Below, piece by piece: positions 24,122-37,068 of a stretch of 64,000 bases of DNA (positions are counted from its first letter, which is position 1; each line of letters begins with the position of its first letter). A program made the translations under genes and the position numbers. Below the pieces are notes generated by a model that saw only the letters and a program-made list of their open reading frames with translations, was not told the DNA's origin and ran no database searches. This stretch comes from Hexactinellida sp. DTS-2022. Its lineage: Eukaryota; Porifera; Hexactinellida. The DNA lies in assembly GCA_028753945.1 (NCBI GenBank), contig JAPNXP010000008.1:2418001-2482000 (forward strand), given 5' to 3'.

Positions 24122-24289
24122 TACGTGAATAACCACCTCTATTTCCCCTTAATTTCCCACTCTATATGTAATCTTACTACATTCAACATTTATTGCTTAC
24201 TGTATCCTATGAACTACCAATGCCCTAGGCAAATCAATTATCGTCCCAGACTCCCAGTTATTATTTGAAGAATATTTTTCAAACCTACT

Positions 24290-24455
24290 GGAAAACCTTT
24301 TCGACAATAGGAATTTTAATGTACAAAAACGTTCTTATTGTAACTTGTTAACGATTATTTGAATCGTTAATAAGTTGTAAAAGAATTAATGGACTTAACC
24401 GACATCCATGGTCCAAAATTTATCACTAATGAACAGGCCTTGTAATAACGTAGGT
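24290..24455 (+). repeat. Right-end fragment of the 'CCTTCGTTATATAAGG' MITE family
   Basis: TTAATGGACTTAACCGACATCC...CAGGCCTTGTAATAACGTAGGTCACG resembles the right ends at 23232-23303 and 57665-57733, but it is diverged. The left border is not clear. Confidence 0.45.
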
Positions 24456-24524
24456 CACGAACTATCTTACTATTCTTAAATATTTAATATAGTTCTGAAT
24501 TCAAGTAAAACATTCATCTTGAAC

Positions 24525-24666
24525 CAGAGGCGGCGCCAGGATTTTCAGCTAGGGGAGCTCTTTGGGTATAGGGAGGATTTTAGGGGAGATAATACTACAA
24601 CATTGTTATTCTAGGGGGGCCAGCCTCAAAAAAGTAGGAGCCCTGGCCCCCCTTGCGCCACCACTG
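24525..24666. mobile_element. 142-bp hAT MITE with exact 8-bp TSD
   Basis: The left end is CAGAGGCGGCGCCAGG and the right end, read inward, is CAGTGGTGGCGCAAGG. TCTTGAAC is duplicated at 24517-24524 and 24667-24674. The interior has GGGGGCCAGCC/GGCCCCCC complementary tracts. Confidence 0.88.
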
Positions 24667-25306
24667 TCTTGAACCAGGAATTTCATTAATATAGGGACTG
24701 TAAACTTCGTTTTACGGTAAAATTAGCGCAGGCCTAAAACACTATATTGTTACTTATTGATATCCCGTAATCCGCTAATGCTAGACACAGGAAATGTACT
24801 ATTGTTGTATAGGAAGTCATATTTTGGGAGTCCAACGGTCATATTGATTTATCGAAAATATTTGTGGGATGTAAGTTATGCGATGTTCACACCTTTCCAT
24901 ATATGGTAATATTGATAAAATCTCGAGATTAGTTAGCTTTATACATATGAAATGTATCATTGTCGTATAAGAAATCATATTTGGGACTCCAACGGTCATA
25001 TGGGAATATCGAAAATATTTGTGGAATGTGAATTATGCCGTTTTCACACCTTTCCATATATGCTAATATTAATAAAACCACGACAACGGTTAAAGTTAAG
25101 CATATTTAAATATATTATTTGCGGATAGATAGTATAATATTGTGAGCTATTTGTCGTGATAATTATTTGCCATACCTCTAATGTTTAAGTACAAGTTTGG
25201 ATTTGATTAGTATGATTGTTAGCATGGAGAAAGTATTATCAGTACATTGACTGTATCTAAAAAGTGTTCACAATTAATCATTTTCTTCTTGTAACTTTTT
25301 TCTCCG

Positions 25307-28300
25307 TCAAAGACATCCAAGCTGTTGCTCACGATCACTGAAGTGGTTAACTTGAGCTTTTAAGAGAGTATTATTGGCTTCAGCAAGAGGATTATCAAAA
25401 AATGAAAGGACTTTAATTACATATCTTCGACAACTATTTTTGGCCCTCGGAAGTAACTCAAGAAGAAAAACAGCAGTTTGGACAAAACAAGTCGTAGACA
25501 ATGTTGGCACTCTAAGCTCTCCCCTGTAGAGTTCTTGTAGAAATTCAGTAGATACTAGGTCCCCACCCATTTCACCATGCTTAAATATTATATATCCAGC
25601 AATGGATACTACTTTGTGCTTTAAAGTATTGCCTGGATCAAGGAGGAGATGCGTGTGCTCAATATTGATCTCTTGCATTAGCTCTATATCTCCCAAACTG
25701 ACTGGCGTTGTACATTCTGGGCAGTAAACTCTGGAATTCCTTGAGGAACTATATTGTATTTCAGGAACTGATGTAACTCCTGTGTTTTGATGCTGAGAGT
25801 ATATCAACAATATCAATGTAAAGTTTCCTCCATTGCCCTGTCTGGCTTGTCCAAAAAAATTTCCAAGGGGTCTTGTGAGAAAACCTCAGGGAGAACATAC
25901 TGAAAATTGTGGTAAGTCAATAGATAAGTGGCGGCTACAATACTATATTTTGTTGTAATCTTAAAAGCATCGGCAGTGAATTGAGTAAGCTTTTATTGTC
26001 GAAATCTTCCTCCTTCCCATCGACAGGAATCTATAACGTCCACATTGCTGATAGTTTGCTAAAGTTGTCACAATTCAACGTCCAAGGTGCACGATGTGGA
26101 TCACGAAGATGTATTGTGCTAAACTTGTCTTTTACGTTCATCATTCTCAACCAGTTTGTTACCAATGTGAGAAATTTAATAGTTCCCTCCTGATAGTCGA
26201 TAGTACCCTTTAAGGCTTTGAATGCTGCAATCGTCTTTTCATGAAAGACTTGACATACCAGCGGTACGCTCTGTCTTTGTAGTGGTTTAGGAAAGACTGA
26301 GATGTGAGTAAGCTTTGTAGACGTAATGGCATCTTTTTATCTTCCTCATATAGAGCCTGGATGTCTCTCCAACATGCCAGATATTCTACACTGTTCTCTT
26401 TAAAGGACAATTCCCAAGTCCTCTCAGTTATCCAATTATTGCTCAAATTTTTTAGGATATGAACGTAATCATAAATTAAGTACATATCGATACCGCATAC
26501 CTCCACTTTCCCAGGACCACCAAGTAAGCGGTACACACCTTGATTTAGCGGACAGTTATCATAGATAAAGGATATTGGCTGGATATCCATTTTTCTCAAT
26601 CTTTCAATTGTTTCCATCAAAATATCTCGAGCCTTCGTTGCATTTAGTTTAGAAACTGGATGAACACCAATCACTAAGCGGGTCCTCCGTGATGGCAAAC
26701 AATTTCTATACAAAAGGCAGATGTAGCAACTGCCTCTGTGGCATTAGTAGCATAACCAATGATATAGCCGGCTGTTAAGCGCGTGGTCTTTAATAACTTT
26801 ACCTCATCAAATAGTATGTTAACAAGACGCTGCTCAGGTTTCAGTACTTGGAATATGAGCGGCAGATTGATGTTTGCGAAACTACGAGACATTAAATTTC
26901 GAACAAGTTGTTCCCTAGGGAGCTTTATTATTCTGTAATTTCTTATCATCCTGTATGCAGCTGGAGATATACAAAGAAGTTATCCAGCAAAAATCAGTAG
27001 GTGTTTTGTATACCGGATATTATTATCTGTAATCAAGAGAAATTCTATCTGGGTCTCTAGGAACCAGTGATGTGCTCCGTTACTAGTAACGGAGTAACGG
27101 TAACGGTAACGGAAAAAGTAACGGTAACGGGAAAAAAAAAAGTAACGGTAACGGAAAAAAGTAACGGTAACGGGGAAAAAAAAGTAACGGTAACGGAAAA
27201 AAGTAAAGGTAACGGGGAAAAAAAGTAACGGTAACGGAAAAAAGTAAAAGTAACGGTAACGGAAGAAAAACAGTAACGGTAAAGGAAAAACTAAAGGTAA
27301 CGGGAGAAAAAAGGATAAGGAAAATCAGATACCTTTATCTTTAATCAGTCACTCTTACCATTCTATTACCGTTGCTCTCTTACCGTTCCTACGTTAAACT
27401 TTTTCCATTACCATCACTACGTTACTTTTAGTTAATTACTTTTATCTTTAATCCGCTACCATTATCCCTAATCTGTTACTCTAACCATTACATTACCGTA
27501 ACACTGTTACGGCTACTACGTTACTTATTACATTGCCTTTTCTCCGTTACTCAGTTATTCCGTTATTCCGTTACTCCGTTACTTCGTTACTCCGTTACTC
27601 CGTTATTCCGTTACTTTTAGTTAATTACTTTTATCTTTAAATACATTACCGCACTGTTACATCATTATCTTTAGTCCGTTACTTCGTTACTTTTAATCAG
27701 TCACCGTCCGTTACATTAAGGTAACGGTAACTGATTAAAGGTAACGGATTAAACGGTATCGGAAGAAATAAAGGAATCGTAACGGGAGAAAAAATGTAAC
27801 GTAACGAATGAATTAAAGTAACGGTAACGGAAGAAATACAGTAACGGTAACGGAGTAACGGTAACGGAAGAAATACAGTAACGGTAACGGAAGAAATAAA
27901 GTAACGGTAACGGAGTAACGGTAACGGAAGAAATAAAGTAACGGTAACGGAGTAACGGAAGATTTAGTAACGGAGCACATCACTGCTAGGAACTGAAAAT
28001 GTGTTGATTCTTGTACATCTATTGTCATTTGTTTCAATTCTACCATGACCTTTAACAAATGATCATTGTTAGAAGTTTCATAATTATTAACAATCGAGAG
28101 GATTCTTCCATCTGAGACCATCTATTAAGGAGGCTATTCTTCTGTAGATTGAAAATTATCTTTGGGATTTCATGATCATTCTTTTCTACTTTAGACAAAT
28201 GAAGAAACCAAAAGCAAGACTCTACTTTCTTAAAGCAGAAATAGTGAACCACTTTACTCCCTAATTTATTCACCATGAAAACTGTCAATTTTTCTCAATG

Positions 28301-28606
28301 ATTTCTAACGCTGAATGATGTGAATCGTCTTTCAAATTCATCTGCAAAAGTGGTGAAATCCAAGATCTTACCACACTTATCAATATACCTTCTCTGCAAT
28401 TTATCCCTTACAGCAGAAGTAATCTATCTTGTTGGCCTTGGATGTGTAATAGACTGCTTCTGACAAGACTTGGGCACACCTTTAAAATATGTAGAAGGTC
28501 CAAATGGTCGCTTTCCTCCCCGTACAGTTACCCATTTGCATTCAAAGTGTGATGAACAGACAAATATCTCTTTTCGATCTTTAAGACTCCCGGGTTCATT
28601 AGGCAT
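25307..28606 (-). pseudogene. THAP/P-element-like transposase, disrupted
   Basis: Reading on the minus strand, 28606-28424 carries the second half of a THAP zinc finger (VCSSHF, then YFKGVPKSC). The middle part (28288-27990) leads to QFLETQIEFLL and, across the hAT insertion, to SPAAYRMIRNYRIIKLP near 26965-26905. The RNase-H-fold region has LFDEVKLLKTTRLTAGYIIG (26800s), FIYDNCPLNQGVYRLLGGPGKV and LIYDYVHILKNLSNNW (26600-26420), all typical of P-type transposases. The C-terminus (25816-25307) has VVSIAGYIIFKHG, VSTEFLQELYRG and VPTLSTTCFVQT. It is broken by a stop near 26975, frame shifts, and the 27065-27985 insertion. It would cut and paste the element using its long inverted ends. Confidence 0.78.
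27065..27985. mobile_element. hAT element composed of GTAACGG repeats, exact 8-bp TSD
   Basis: It starts CAGTGATGTGCTCCGTTACT and ends GTAACGGAGCACATCACTG. CTAGGAAC is duplicated at 27057-27064 and 27986-27993. Nearly the whole interior is GTAACGG and its complement CCGTTAC with A-rich spacers. The centre (27360-27720) is mainly CCGTTAC and the flanks mainly GTAACGG, so the element can fold on itself. It interrupts the P-like transposase reading frame. Confidence 0.92.
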
Positions 28607-29135
28607 GGCCTCAATTCATCTTGTCCTTTCAACCCTATCTGTGGGAAAACTGACAACTTGACTATATGGTTCCCCATCATAGTTACCACGACAGTTGAAT
28701 GCTGCACAACGTTTTAGCATGGTTACTGTGTTGCTTGTGAGATTATATGCTAAATTTTGTAATACGAAATAAAATGTAAAATTAAGCATTATTATTATTT
28801 ACCATCAACATTTAGTTCGATAATACTTTCTCCATGCTAACAATCATACTAATCAAATCCAAACTTGTAACTTAAACATTAGAGGTATGGCAAATAATTA
28901 TCACGACAAATAGCTCACCATATTATACTACCTATCCGCAAATAATATATTTAAATATGCCTAACTTTAACTGTTGTCGTGGTTTTATTAATATTACCAT
29001 ATATGGAAAGATGTGAAAACGGCATAATTGACATTCCACAAATATTTCGATAATCCAATATGACCGTTGGACTCCTTAACTATGACTTCCTATACGACAA
29101 TAATACATTTTATGTGTCTAACTTTAACCGATTAC

Positions 29136-29863
29136 GAAATACCTAATGGACCCAAGTTCCAGGACCCGAGAATGAGCGCCCACAGAACTTATTTAAAGGA
29201 GTCTATGAGATATATAATAAATCTTATATTTATTAAATCTGGAACATTGAAAAATGTTTACTACCAGCACTTGAACCCAGCCCCTCAATATACCACAGCA
29301 TAATTTGTAATAGCAGCCATGATTAAATAATATATAATTTTCAAATTCATGATATAAATGTAAAATGTAAGGTAAATGCTTTTATTGTAGCGTCTCAATC
29401 TACCAGAGTAATAAAATTTGCCTTTTTTCGCTTCAAATACCACAGTTTATAGCACACCCATGGTTTTTACAGTGTATGACATAAGAACTTCAAATAACCA
29501 TAGCGCCTTAAAACTTAAAAACATCAGTCCTTAAATAATTACTAATCTATAAACTGGTATTTTTGATATAAAATAGTGTCTAGTTTCATTAAAAGAAGTA
29601 TAATCCTATTATTTAAAATATGAATAAATCAAATATGAAATTGAGAAAGGTTTTCCAAAAAGGGATCTAATTATATTCGAGTAGAATGTCTTCTATAATG
29701 AAATATTAGTTTTGAGATCGATAGAAGTAGAAGTAGGCGCACTTTTGTTCCGATTAGTAATCGATAAAGATTCTTACCTGTTTCGGCAGCTATAATCAAA
29801 GTTATTTTAAAATAACTTTGTAATTTTCTAGGACCATAAGGCCCTTAGATCAAGACTTGTATT
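29136..29863. other. Noncoding region 3' of SMG1
   Basis: It is AT-rich and no gene is recognised. It should contain the SMG1 3' untranslated region and polyadenylation site on the minus strand. Several TTTATT-like words occur (for example near 29380) but none is decisive. Confidence 0.5.
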
Positions 29864-32800
29864 TTATACCCAAGATGTCCAGCCTTCATACATTTGAGAA
29901 AGATTATCAACATTGAGAGCATCGTTGATAATACTGTCAATATTATTTGAAATTGAATTTGATGCCAATCCTGCAAATTTATCATTTATTCGTTTCCAAA
30001 CATTACTTTTAACTTTATGTTCATATTGTAAATAAACTCCATTACTAATATTATAATTCATAGGAATTTGGAGTAAGCTAATTCTAATTTTGTTAACTAG
30101 TCTCTCCTGAAAAATATTTAGATTGTATAAATTTGGCATATTAGAACAGTCGCAATCCAACATCGTTGTAATATCCATTCCTAAATCTTGTGCGGAAAAG
30201 TAGAGTAAATATCCAACAGCCCATATCAAAATATTATGTACAACATCAATCAGAATAAATATATTTTTAAGGTCGTTCGTATCCAAATTTGTCGAATTAT
30301 TTCCCCAAATTTTAATTGCATATTCGAAATATTTTAAAATTTCGGACCAGATTTGATTGTTTTTGATTGATTGAGATAATGCAACCAAGATTTCCTGAAC
30401 AGATAAATATAACTCTTTAAAATTTTTCATCAAATTTGATAAACTGTCAAACTTTGTTTTAATATAACTAAAATCTCCCTTCAATTTCTTGTCCAAATTA
30501 CAACTAATATATCCGAGCTTATTTTTCTCTGTTTTTAATTTATATATCACATCAGATCTCGTAGTATCCTGAGTAATTGTCAGATCCATATATAATATAC
30601 ATAGTTCTGAATTGAGAAATTCATTTTCAATGATTTTGACAACTTCAACTGTTAATTTTAATTCGTCTAAAGAGTTCAATAAAAAATTTCCGAAAGCGAT
30701 AAACTCTTCAGACATCCATCTGAATTTGTAAAAACACATTATATCAGAAAAATATTTTCCTACTCGATCAATTAACGATGACATTTCAAATAGGAATACA
30801 TTTCTCTTGTTTATACGTTTTTCAAATAATGAATAAAGTGGGGATGAATTCGGAATTAAAGATATTTGTTGAAATAACTCAGAATCTACTGATTGAATCT
30901 TATTCAACAGTAGATTTTGGATTTTATTTAACTTGCCTAACCTTGTTATCGAAATTTTATTAATCCAAACATAAAACCTTGACTTAAATTTGCATTCTTC
31001 CAACAATAGAGCAAAATTCAGACAATAAACATTCAGAAAGTCCCTTGCGCGAGATAAACAAAATTTAGCAATGCCAATATTTGAATTCAGCCTTTCATAC
31101 ATATCCTTTCTTCTCCAAGTCATATCAAAGCTTGCTAATATACGAGATATATCATTCATGTTAGATGGCGAAAGATGATTTTGAAAAAAAATTTCGACAC
31201 CACGTTTGCTGATGCTAATAATACTTTCTCCCATTTTAAATTTTGGCAAAATTCCTAAACAATCCATGATACCTAATATCACTGAAAGCAAAACTTGTGT
31301 AGGTGAGCCTAAAACTCTCAATACAAAAAAATCAGCCAAATATCGACGAAGAGGCAGCAATAAATCAGATTCAGAAGATATAGTAAAGACAGAATTAATA
31401 TAAGTTTGTTCAGTTAATAAGGACATCATATTCATTGCACTCTGAATAATATTATAGTTCATTAATAAATATTTGAAAAAGAACAATTCATTGATTAGTT
31501 GACGTTTACTCGGATGGACAAAAGTTTGCAATTCTTGTGACCTTTTAAAATTTTCCATTGCAAAGGTAAGAGACAGTGCGTGTTCTTTCCATTTTAAGTT
31601 TTGATAATCTTCATATATTTGTGATAACTTTAAATAATTGTCAAAAATAAGTGAGAGCAGTTGAAATGTAGGTATTTTAAGGTCAAAGTGAAAAGATTCT
31701 AAATATCGTTTATATCTATCAATCATGTTATCTGCAATCGAATGGATTTTAGATTTTTCTGAATTATAATTGTTACAAGAAACGTCATGGTAAATATTTT
31801 CTGCTTCAGCAATTAATGACAATAAATCCGAAGTACCTTTGATTTCATCTAGATGAAATTTTAATTGGTGAAATTCATTAGATTGTTGTACCTGAATTAT
31901 TAGAGGCATAAAATCTTGTTGAAAATTCTGATATAAATCTCGCAAACCACAATACAACCTGTGAATGTATTTCATTGATTTAAAAAGTTTCTTAAGGGTT
32001 TGAAACTTAGGCAATTTATTGTGAGATAAGACAAGTTTGCCGCATTTTATCATTTGATATACGCTCCCACTCATTGTACAAAGCTCTTCTAAAAACCAAT
32101 CACCATCTTCTGAGACAACTTCACATAAATTATTCCCAGCATTCTTTGCTATCAATTCCATCCAATACCATTTTTCAAATTTTTCAGGTAAGATTGCGCC
32201 TATAAAATTCAAAACGATTCTACTGTTTGCGCCATCACTATGGTCAACATAATGGGAAATATTTTCAAAAGTATTCTCTAATTGTCCGGATAGATCAGAT
32301 GAATCATTGAAATTTAACTCACGAGCACGCTCTTCTAATGATTTCAACTTAAGATCTACATTTTGTAAATGTAAACTAAGTTGAGATAATCCCCCAGTTA
32401 CATTACTAATTAGCCAACTTTGATCTATAAAGTACTGATTAACTTTATTTATAACTAAATTAATGTGTCCTTCTGTAGGCTCACAGATAACTATTTCCAA
32501 CAAATCAATCCAATAGGAACGCATGTCAGAAATGTTGAGTTCTGCAAAGTCACAATGTTCATCTAAAAGATAGAGAATAATTTTTATTTCATTTGTGCTA
32601 CAAATCATAAGATTGAACAATTGACTCTCTAACGTTGAATATTCAATTTTCAATTCATTTGGAATGCTTGAAATTAACAACTCTAAAGGAAGATTATTAT
32701 AATCTTTCAGATATTCCGAAATTGAGAGATTGTGTAATATATTAAACATGTGGAAAACGTCAATCTTAGTATGATAATTTTTCCTACCGAATGTAAATTG

Positions 32801-35800
32801 ATCAGTTTTTAAAAGATCTGATTTATAGCGCAAACTAGATACAAGACTTTCCTTTTTATCTATCTGATTCTTAAATTCGACAAGGGTAACTCGGTAGCTA
32901 TTAAAAGTACTATTTTCAATATCTGATGCGACGGAAAGTTGTCTTCCGCATTCAAATAGCGATACGTTATTTGTATTCCTTTGGAGTAAGTTTGTTTGAT
33001 AATCATTAATAGCCTCCAGAATCGTTTTACTAACTGCAATCCCATGGTTGTAAAGATGAGTCCATCGAGGCCAATGTTCCACTATTTCAATAGCGAGAAT
33101 TCTTTCTTTGCTGATAATATTCGCATGATGCTTTAAATTAGTGAATCGATCTAAAATAAAAGATTGGTCAAATAATTTAGCATTTGCCCAGTTCACTAAA
33201 GGGTCATTTACAAATGTTCTAAGGAGATTTAATAGAATTTCTTTCTCTTCTAAGTAAGTTGTCATAGAATTTTGACAAGAAATTTTAAAGTTTCCTTCGA
33301 TATCTAAAGGGCCAAGTGCTCGACGGAAATTTTGAGTCAATCTAAAAGGGACCATTTCTGGAACTCGCAGTTTGATCCCATTTTCAAAACATACGTTGTA
33401 ATCTACATGAATTATTTCGCCTGTAGCAAAGTCTAGCAAAATATTATCTAAATGACGATCTCCAAGCCCGATTATGTATCCAGTAATGGACATAACAGCC
33501 AGTGAACGACAATAGCTTTGTTGAATTATCCACCACTCACTGGAACAAGTACTATTAAACCACAACTCACAACTAATAAGGTTTGAGGGTGTTTCGTTTT
33601 TTAAAACTAGAAACACTTCTTTCAACACATTTTTTGGCCATATTTTACGGGTCGAACTAATATTAGATTTTGTAGATATACCAAGTGATTCTAACATAGG
33701 GTTAAGTTTTAAGTAAAATAGCTCACTCGGTTTGAAAGGAGTGATACTCAGTGTATTTAGGTTGGTATTGATCTCAGATTTGGGTATAGAATCCAATTTC
33801 CATCTTTTATACAATGTAAAAATTGGAGTAGCATTGTCAACCCATTCAATGATTCCAGAGAAAGCGCCCAGAGGAGTAACTCGATAATGTCGTGTTTGAA
33901 GAAAACCCTGTGGATGTGAATTAGAATCATTTAGGAGACAATTAACTATTCCTAACATTTGCATCATTCTTTCATCTAGGTGGAGATTTTCAAGACCTTT
34001 AAGTAAAAAGTAATGAAGTTTTCCATCAGAAGCATTCATTCCTAATTTTTTAGGTCTGGTCTTTGTTGGTTGTATCAGTATATCTTGACAAACATTGGTT
34101 AGAAATATAGGTTTATCATCTATAGTAGAAATTGCTGGAAGTAAAGCTTCTTCATACATCATAGTTGATAGGATAGGGCTCAGATAACTTAGTTTCATGA
34201 CCTTTTCTGTTAATTGTTTCTGTTGTAGAGAGATAAAGAAATCAATAAGTTTTTTGTATTTATCTCTAATTTGTTCTTGATGATATGACTCATGTGGATT
34301 GCGGATGACATTGATAGAATCAAAAATAAAAGTACTATTATTGGTCTTAAATGTACATTCATATGGAGTTTCTGGGGCTAATGTTATTATATCCATTAGG
34401 GGGAAAATAAGTTTCAATATAGGAGACATTACTAATTTATATTTTTCAGTAATTAATATCTTTTTACTATCGAGTTTAAGATAATAAAGTTCCGACAATT
34501 TTGTTAATTCACAATCAAATTGGTGAAGCAAATTTTCAAATTCTTTATGAACTGAAGTAAGACAAGCTAGCCAGAGTTCATCCCATAAAAGTGATATCCT
34601 TTGAAATTCACTGATTAGGCAACTTGTGTTATTGACAAGTTTGTGATTTTGCTTGGAAAATTTTTGTAAAAGAGTAACTAATGATTTGGAATTTTGTATA
34701 CAAGACAAACATTGCAAATTGTCTTTTATATTTTCATTTTGAGAAAGTGGACTAGATAAAATCGCCCTATATAACAGCAAATGAGGCCAGAACTCAGCCA
34801 TTTTGTAGATTAAAAAAAGTATAATTTGTCTAACAGCGATTTTTGGATTATTCAGTTGATTAACTACTTGAGGTAGTATTCGTTTCCATACGCGAATGGG
34901 GGTAGAATAATATCCAGATTTTAAAGTGTGTCTCATCTCTGTGAAGAAATTCTCCGTTAATTGATGGAGTCTTAATGTAGCTTGTATGCAATCTGATTCT
35001 TTGATGTTATTAAACGACTTAGTAAGAAACGTAAAATATGCTTGTGCAGAATAATTAAAAGGGGAAAAAGTCTTTCTAAAATTTCAAACCATATAGTCAA
35101 CAGTTTTTGATCGCAATTAATTTCTTTCAAGCAAGGAAAATTTGAGCATAACTTTTGATTTTCAATAAAATTAGTAATTGAATTCAAAACAAAAGCATTT
35201 TGTCCGATGAAGAATAACTGATTCTCATTAGAAATCTTTTGTACAACCATTTTAGAGAATGAATTTATGAAAGTTTCTTTTGCTTCACTAGAAAAATGAA
35301 TAGGTAACAGTTGTAATAATTTATCTTCCTCAAAAGAGAGAAGAATTAGATTTTGATCATAATCTATTGAATTATGCATTATGGTACCTAGCTTATAATT
35401 CCAATCGGCAAATTTTAACCAAGCTTTACCTAGACTTGAAGAACATTTTTCATTTGCAACATGCTGTAAGAGTCCCGTAATACAGTCCTTCCAGTTTAAG
35501 TCACGAGATATAAAATTATCGACGAAGAGTAAATTGTAAAGTGTAGAATGTTGTGACTTTATGTTACACACAATATTAAATGAAGTTACATCTCTTTCAA
35601 TCCATTTGCTAAGGGTAATGAACATGCGAGAAATATACTCACGTGATATTCCAGATAAATTATCTATAATAATGAGAAAGTTAGAGTATGAATTTAAAAT
35701 AATATCACACGCAGTTACCAATTCGTTCTTCAAGAATAAAAGTTTGCTACATTCATAATAAGTAGGTAGATGTTTCTCATCTATTGCAGGAGAATATTGC

Positions 35801-36531
35801 AAGTTTGTCAATGTTCTCAAAAGAACTTTACAAGATTCAATGAAACATGTTGTAGTAGAAAGATTTGTTATATTGGAAATTAGATTATTTAGAAGTTTTT
35901 CTGCAAATTTTATATTTCCCTGCTTACGAGCCAATCTAGCAACTGAGAGAACAATATTGCTAACTGCTTGCTCTTCTAGTACAGCTAGATTTTTAGAAAG
36001 CAGTAAAACTTGGTTCCATATCGCTAGGTCGTGTTGATGTGGGTTAAGCTTTACAATATATGATCCAATTGTTGTGAAAGCTGAACCAACTGGTTGGGAT
36101 AGCCGAAACTTGTCAGGGTGTGCAGCCCGAACTGCAGCGATAGCTTGTAATTGCAATACATGATAAGGCATTAGACTAATAGGCCAATCAAGAGCACCAA
36201 CTCGTAAAGGTGCTTCAACATAAGCAGATGCCTGCTTTAACCACCTTCTCCACTTTGATATATTAGTGCGGTATGTGCGAGGAGGACCAAGAGTAGCTGG
36301 AGGAAGGTCACTTTCATCTGGTGACCATTCAAATTCATCTTCAGAAACGTTCGTATAACTGTGATGGTATCTATTTGGCAACACTCCTCTAACGAGTAGA
36401 GTTTGACTGTAGTGCAACTGTTGTTTAGATGTCCAAAGTAGGTGCGGTTGGATGAAATCAGGGATCACTTTATTGAAAATATTGTTCAATGGATGCAAAC
36501 TCCTATCTTGAAATTCTGAAAATGCCATTAT
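29864..36531 (-). CDS. SMG1: SMG1, nonsense-mediated-decay PI3K-related kinase, 3' exon
   Basis: The exon starts after an acceptor (CTTCTACTTATTAG) at about 36532 and ends at the stop 29864-29866. The first ~490 residues (LDWPISLMPYHVLQLQAIAA; VARLARKQGNIKFAEKLLNN; KAWLKFADWNYKLG) match the FAT helical repeats. The frame breaks once in a T run near 35057-35060. The shifted frame continues upstream of the ATG at 34936 through SAQAYFTFL and IQATLRLHQL, both SMG1-like. The kinase follows: TKTRPKKL, the ATP-binding LLKGLENLHLDERMMQ, the catalytic GLGDRHLDNILLD, and HVDYNVCFE in place of DFG. About 900 residues later comes FATC, ending MYEGWTSWV. SMG1 phosphorylates UPF1 in nonsense-mediated decay. 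Human SMG1 is ~3,660 residues, so roughly the N-terminal 1,500 must lie in exons beyond 36.6 kb that I could not find. Confidence 0.95.
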
Positions 36532-36964
36532 CTAATAAGTAGAAGGAATGATTAAATACTATATATATATATATATATATCCAGAAAGTGTCTTTTTATT
36601 ACACGATTAAGGGACATATTTTAAAAGTTTAACTTTTTTACAACACTATTTTGATAAAAAAAAGCTCGATTCCCTATAAGGAAATTCACCATAAAAGTGT
36701 GTTTTATGGAGTATTTTCCAATATTAAGGGACAGTTCTTTTAAAAAATGTCGCTTAATTTGAGATTAAGGTACATGTTCTGGATATATATATATATATAT
36801 ATATATATATTTCTAGATATACGTGTATATTAATGTATATTAATCAAACACGATGGCTGTATGTGTGTGTGTGTGGAAAAAAGTCCCTATATCCCCTGGT
36901 ACGAGGACAAAAGTCGAGGATAGAAAGACAAAAAGTCCCTATATCCCTTTGATAGAAGGACATC

Positions 36965-37028
<64 letters not shown>

Positions 37029-37068
37029 CAAAATTATAATAAATACAGGAGAATAAAACCGCATTTGA
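36532..37068. other. SMG1 upstream intron: microsatellites and a short MITE-like unit
   Basis: It contains an AT dinucleotide run at 36562-36580, another at 36784-36812, and a long TG run at 36968-37027. Between the AT runs, ATATATCCAGAA... and ...TTCTGGATATAT form inverted ends of a ~215-bp unit (36575-36795) with GATTAAGG(G/T)ACAT inside. The 36853-37056 frame is an artefact of the TG repeat. Confidence 0.6.

Larger units (their letters stand above)
24765..29135 (-). mobile_element. P-like (THAP transposase) element with ~300-bp inverted ends
   Basis: Left segment 24930-25240 and right segment 28820-29132 are long inverted copies of each other, nearly identical over GACAAC(G/A)GTTAAAGTTA, TTGCGGATAG, TTTGTCGTGATAATTATTTG and GTTAGCATGGAGAAAG. 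An extra partial copy of the outer ~150 bp stands just outside the left end (24765-24925). Between them, on the minus strand, lie parts of a THAP-domain/P-type transposase. The outermost border and the target duplication could not be fixed. A 921-bp hAT element is inserted in the gene. Confidence 0.75.

Noticed and set aside
27080..27980. CRISPR-like array of short repeats
   Set aside because: The GTAACGG units have no unique spacers, switch orientation, and lie inside hAT ends with a target duplication, in a eukaryotic genome.
30778..31403. Plus-strand ORFs of 61 and 65 residues
   Set aside because: They are shadows of the SMG1 coding exon on the other strand.
35050..35070. Programmed ribosomal frameshift in SMG1
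   Set aside because: I see no slippery heptamer of known type with a downstream pseudoknot, and SMG1 is not known to be recoded. A homopolymer error or allele is simpler.
36853..37056. 67-residue ORF
   Set aside because: It is a frame across a TG microsatellite, giving a CV repeat with no protein character.
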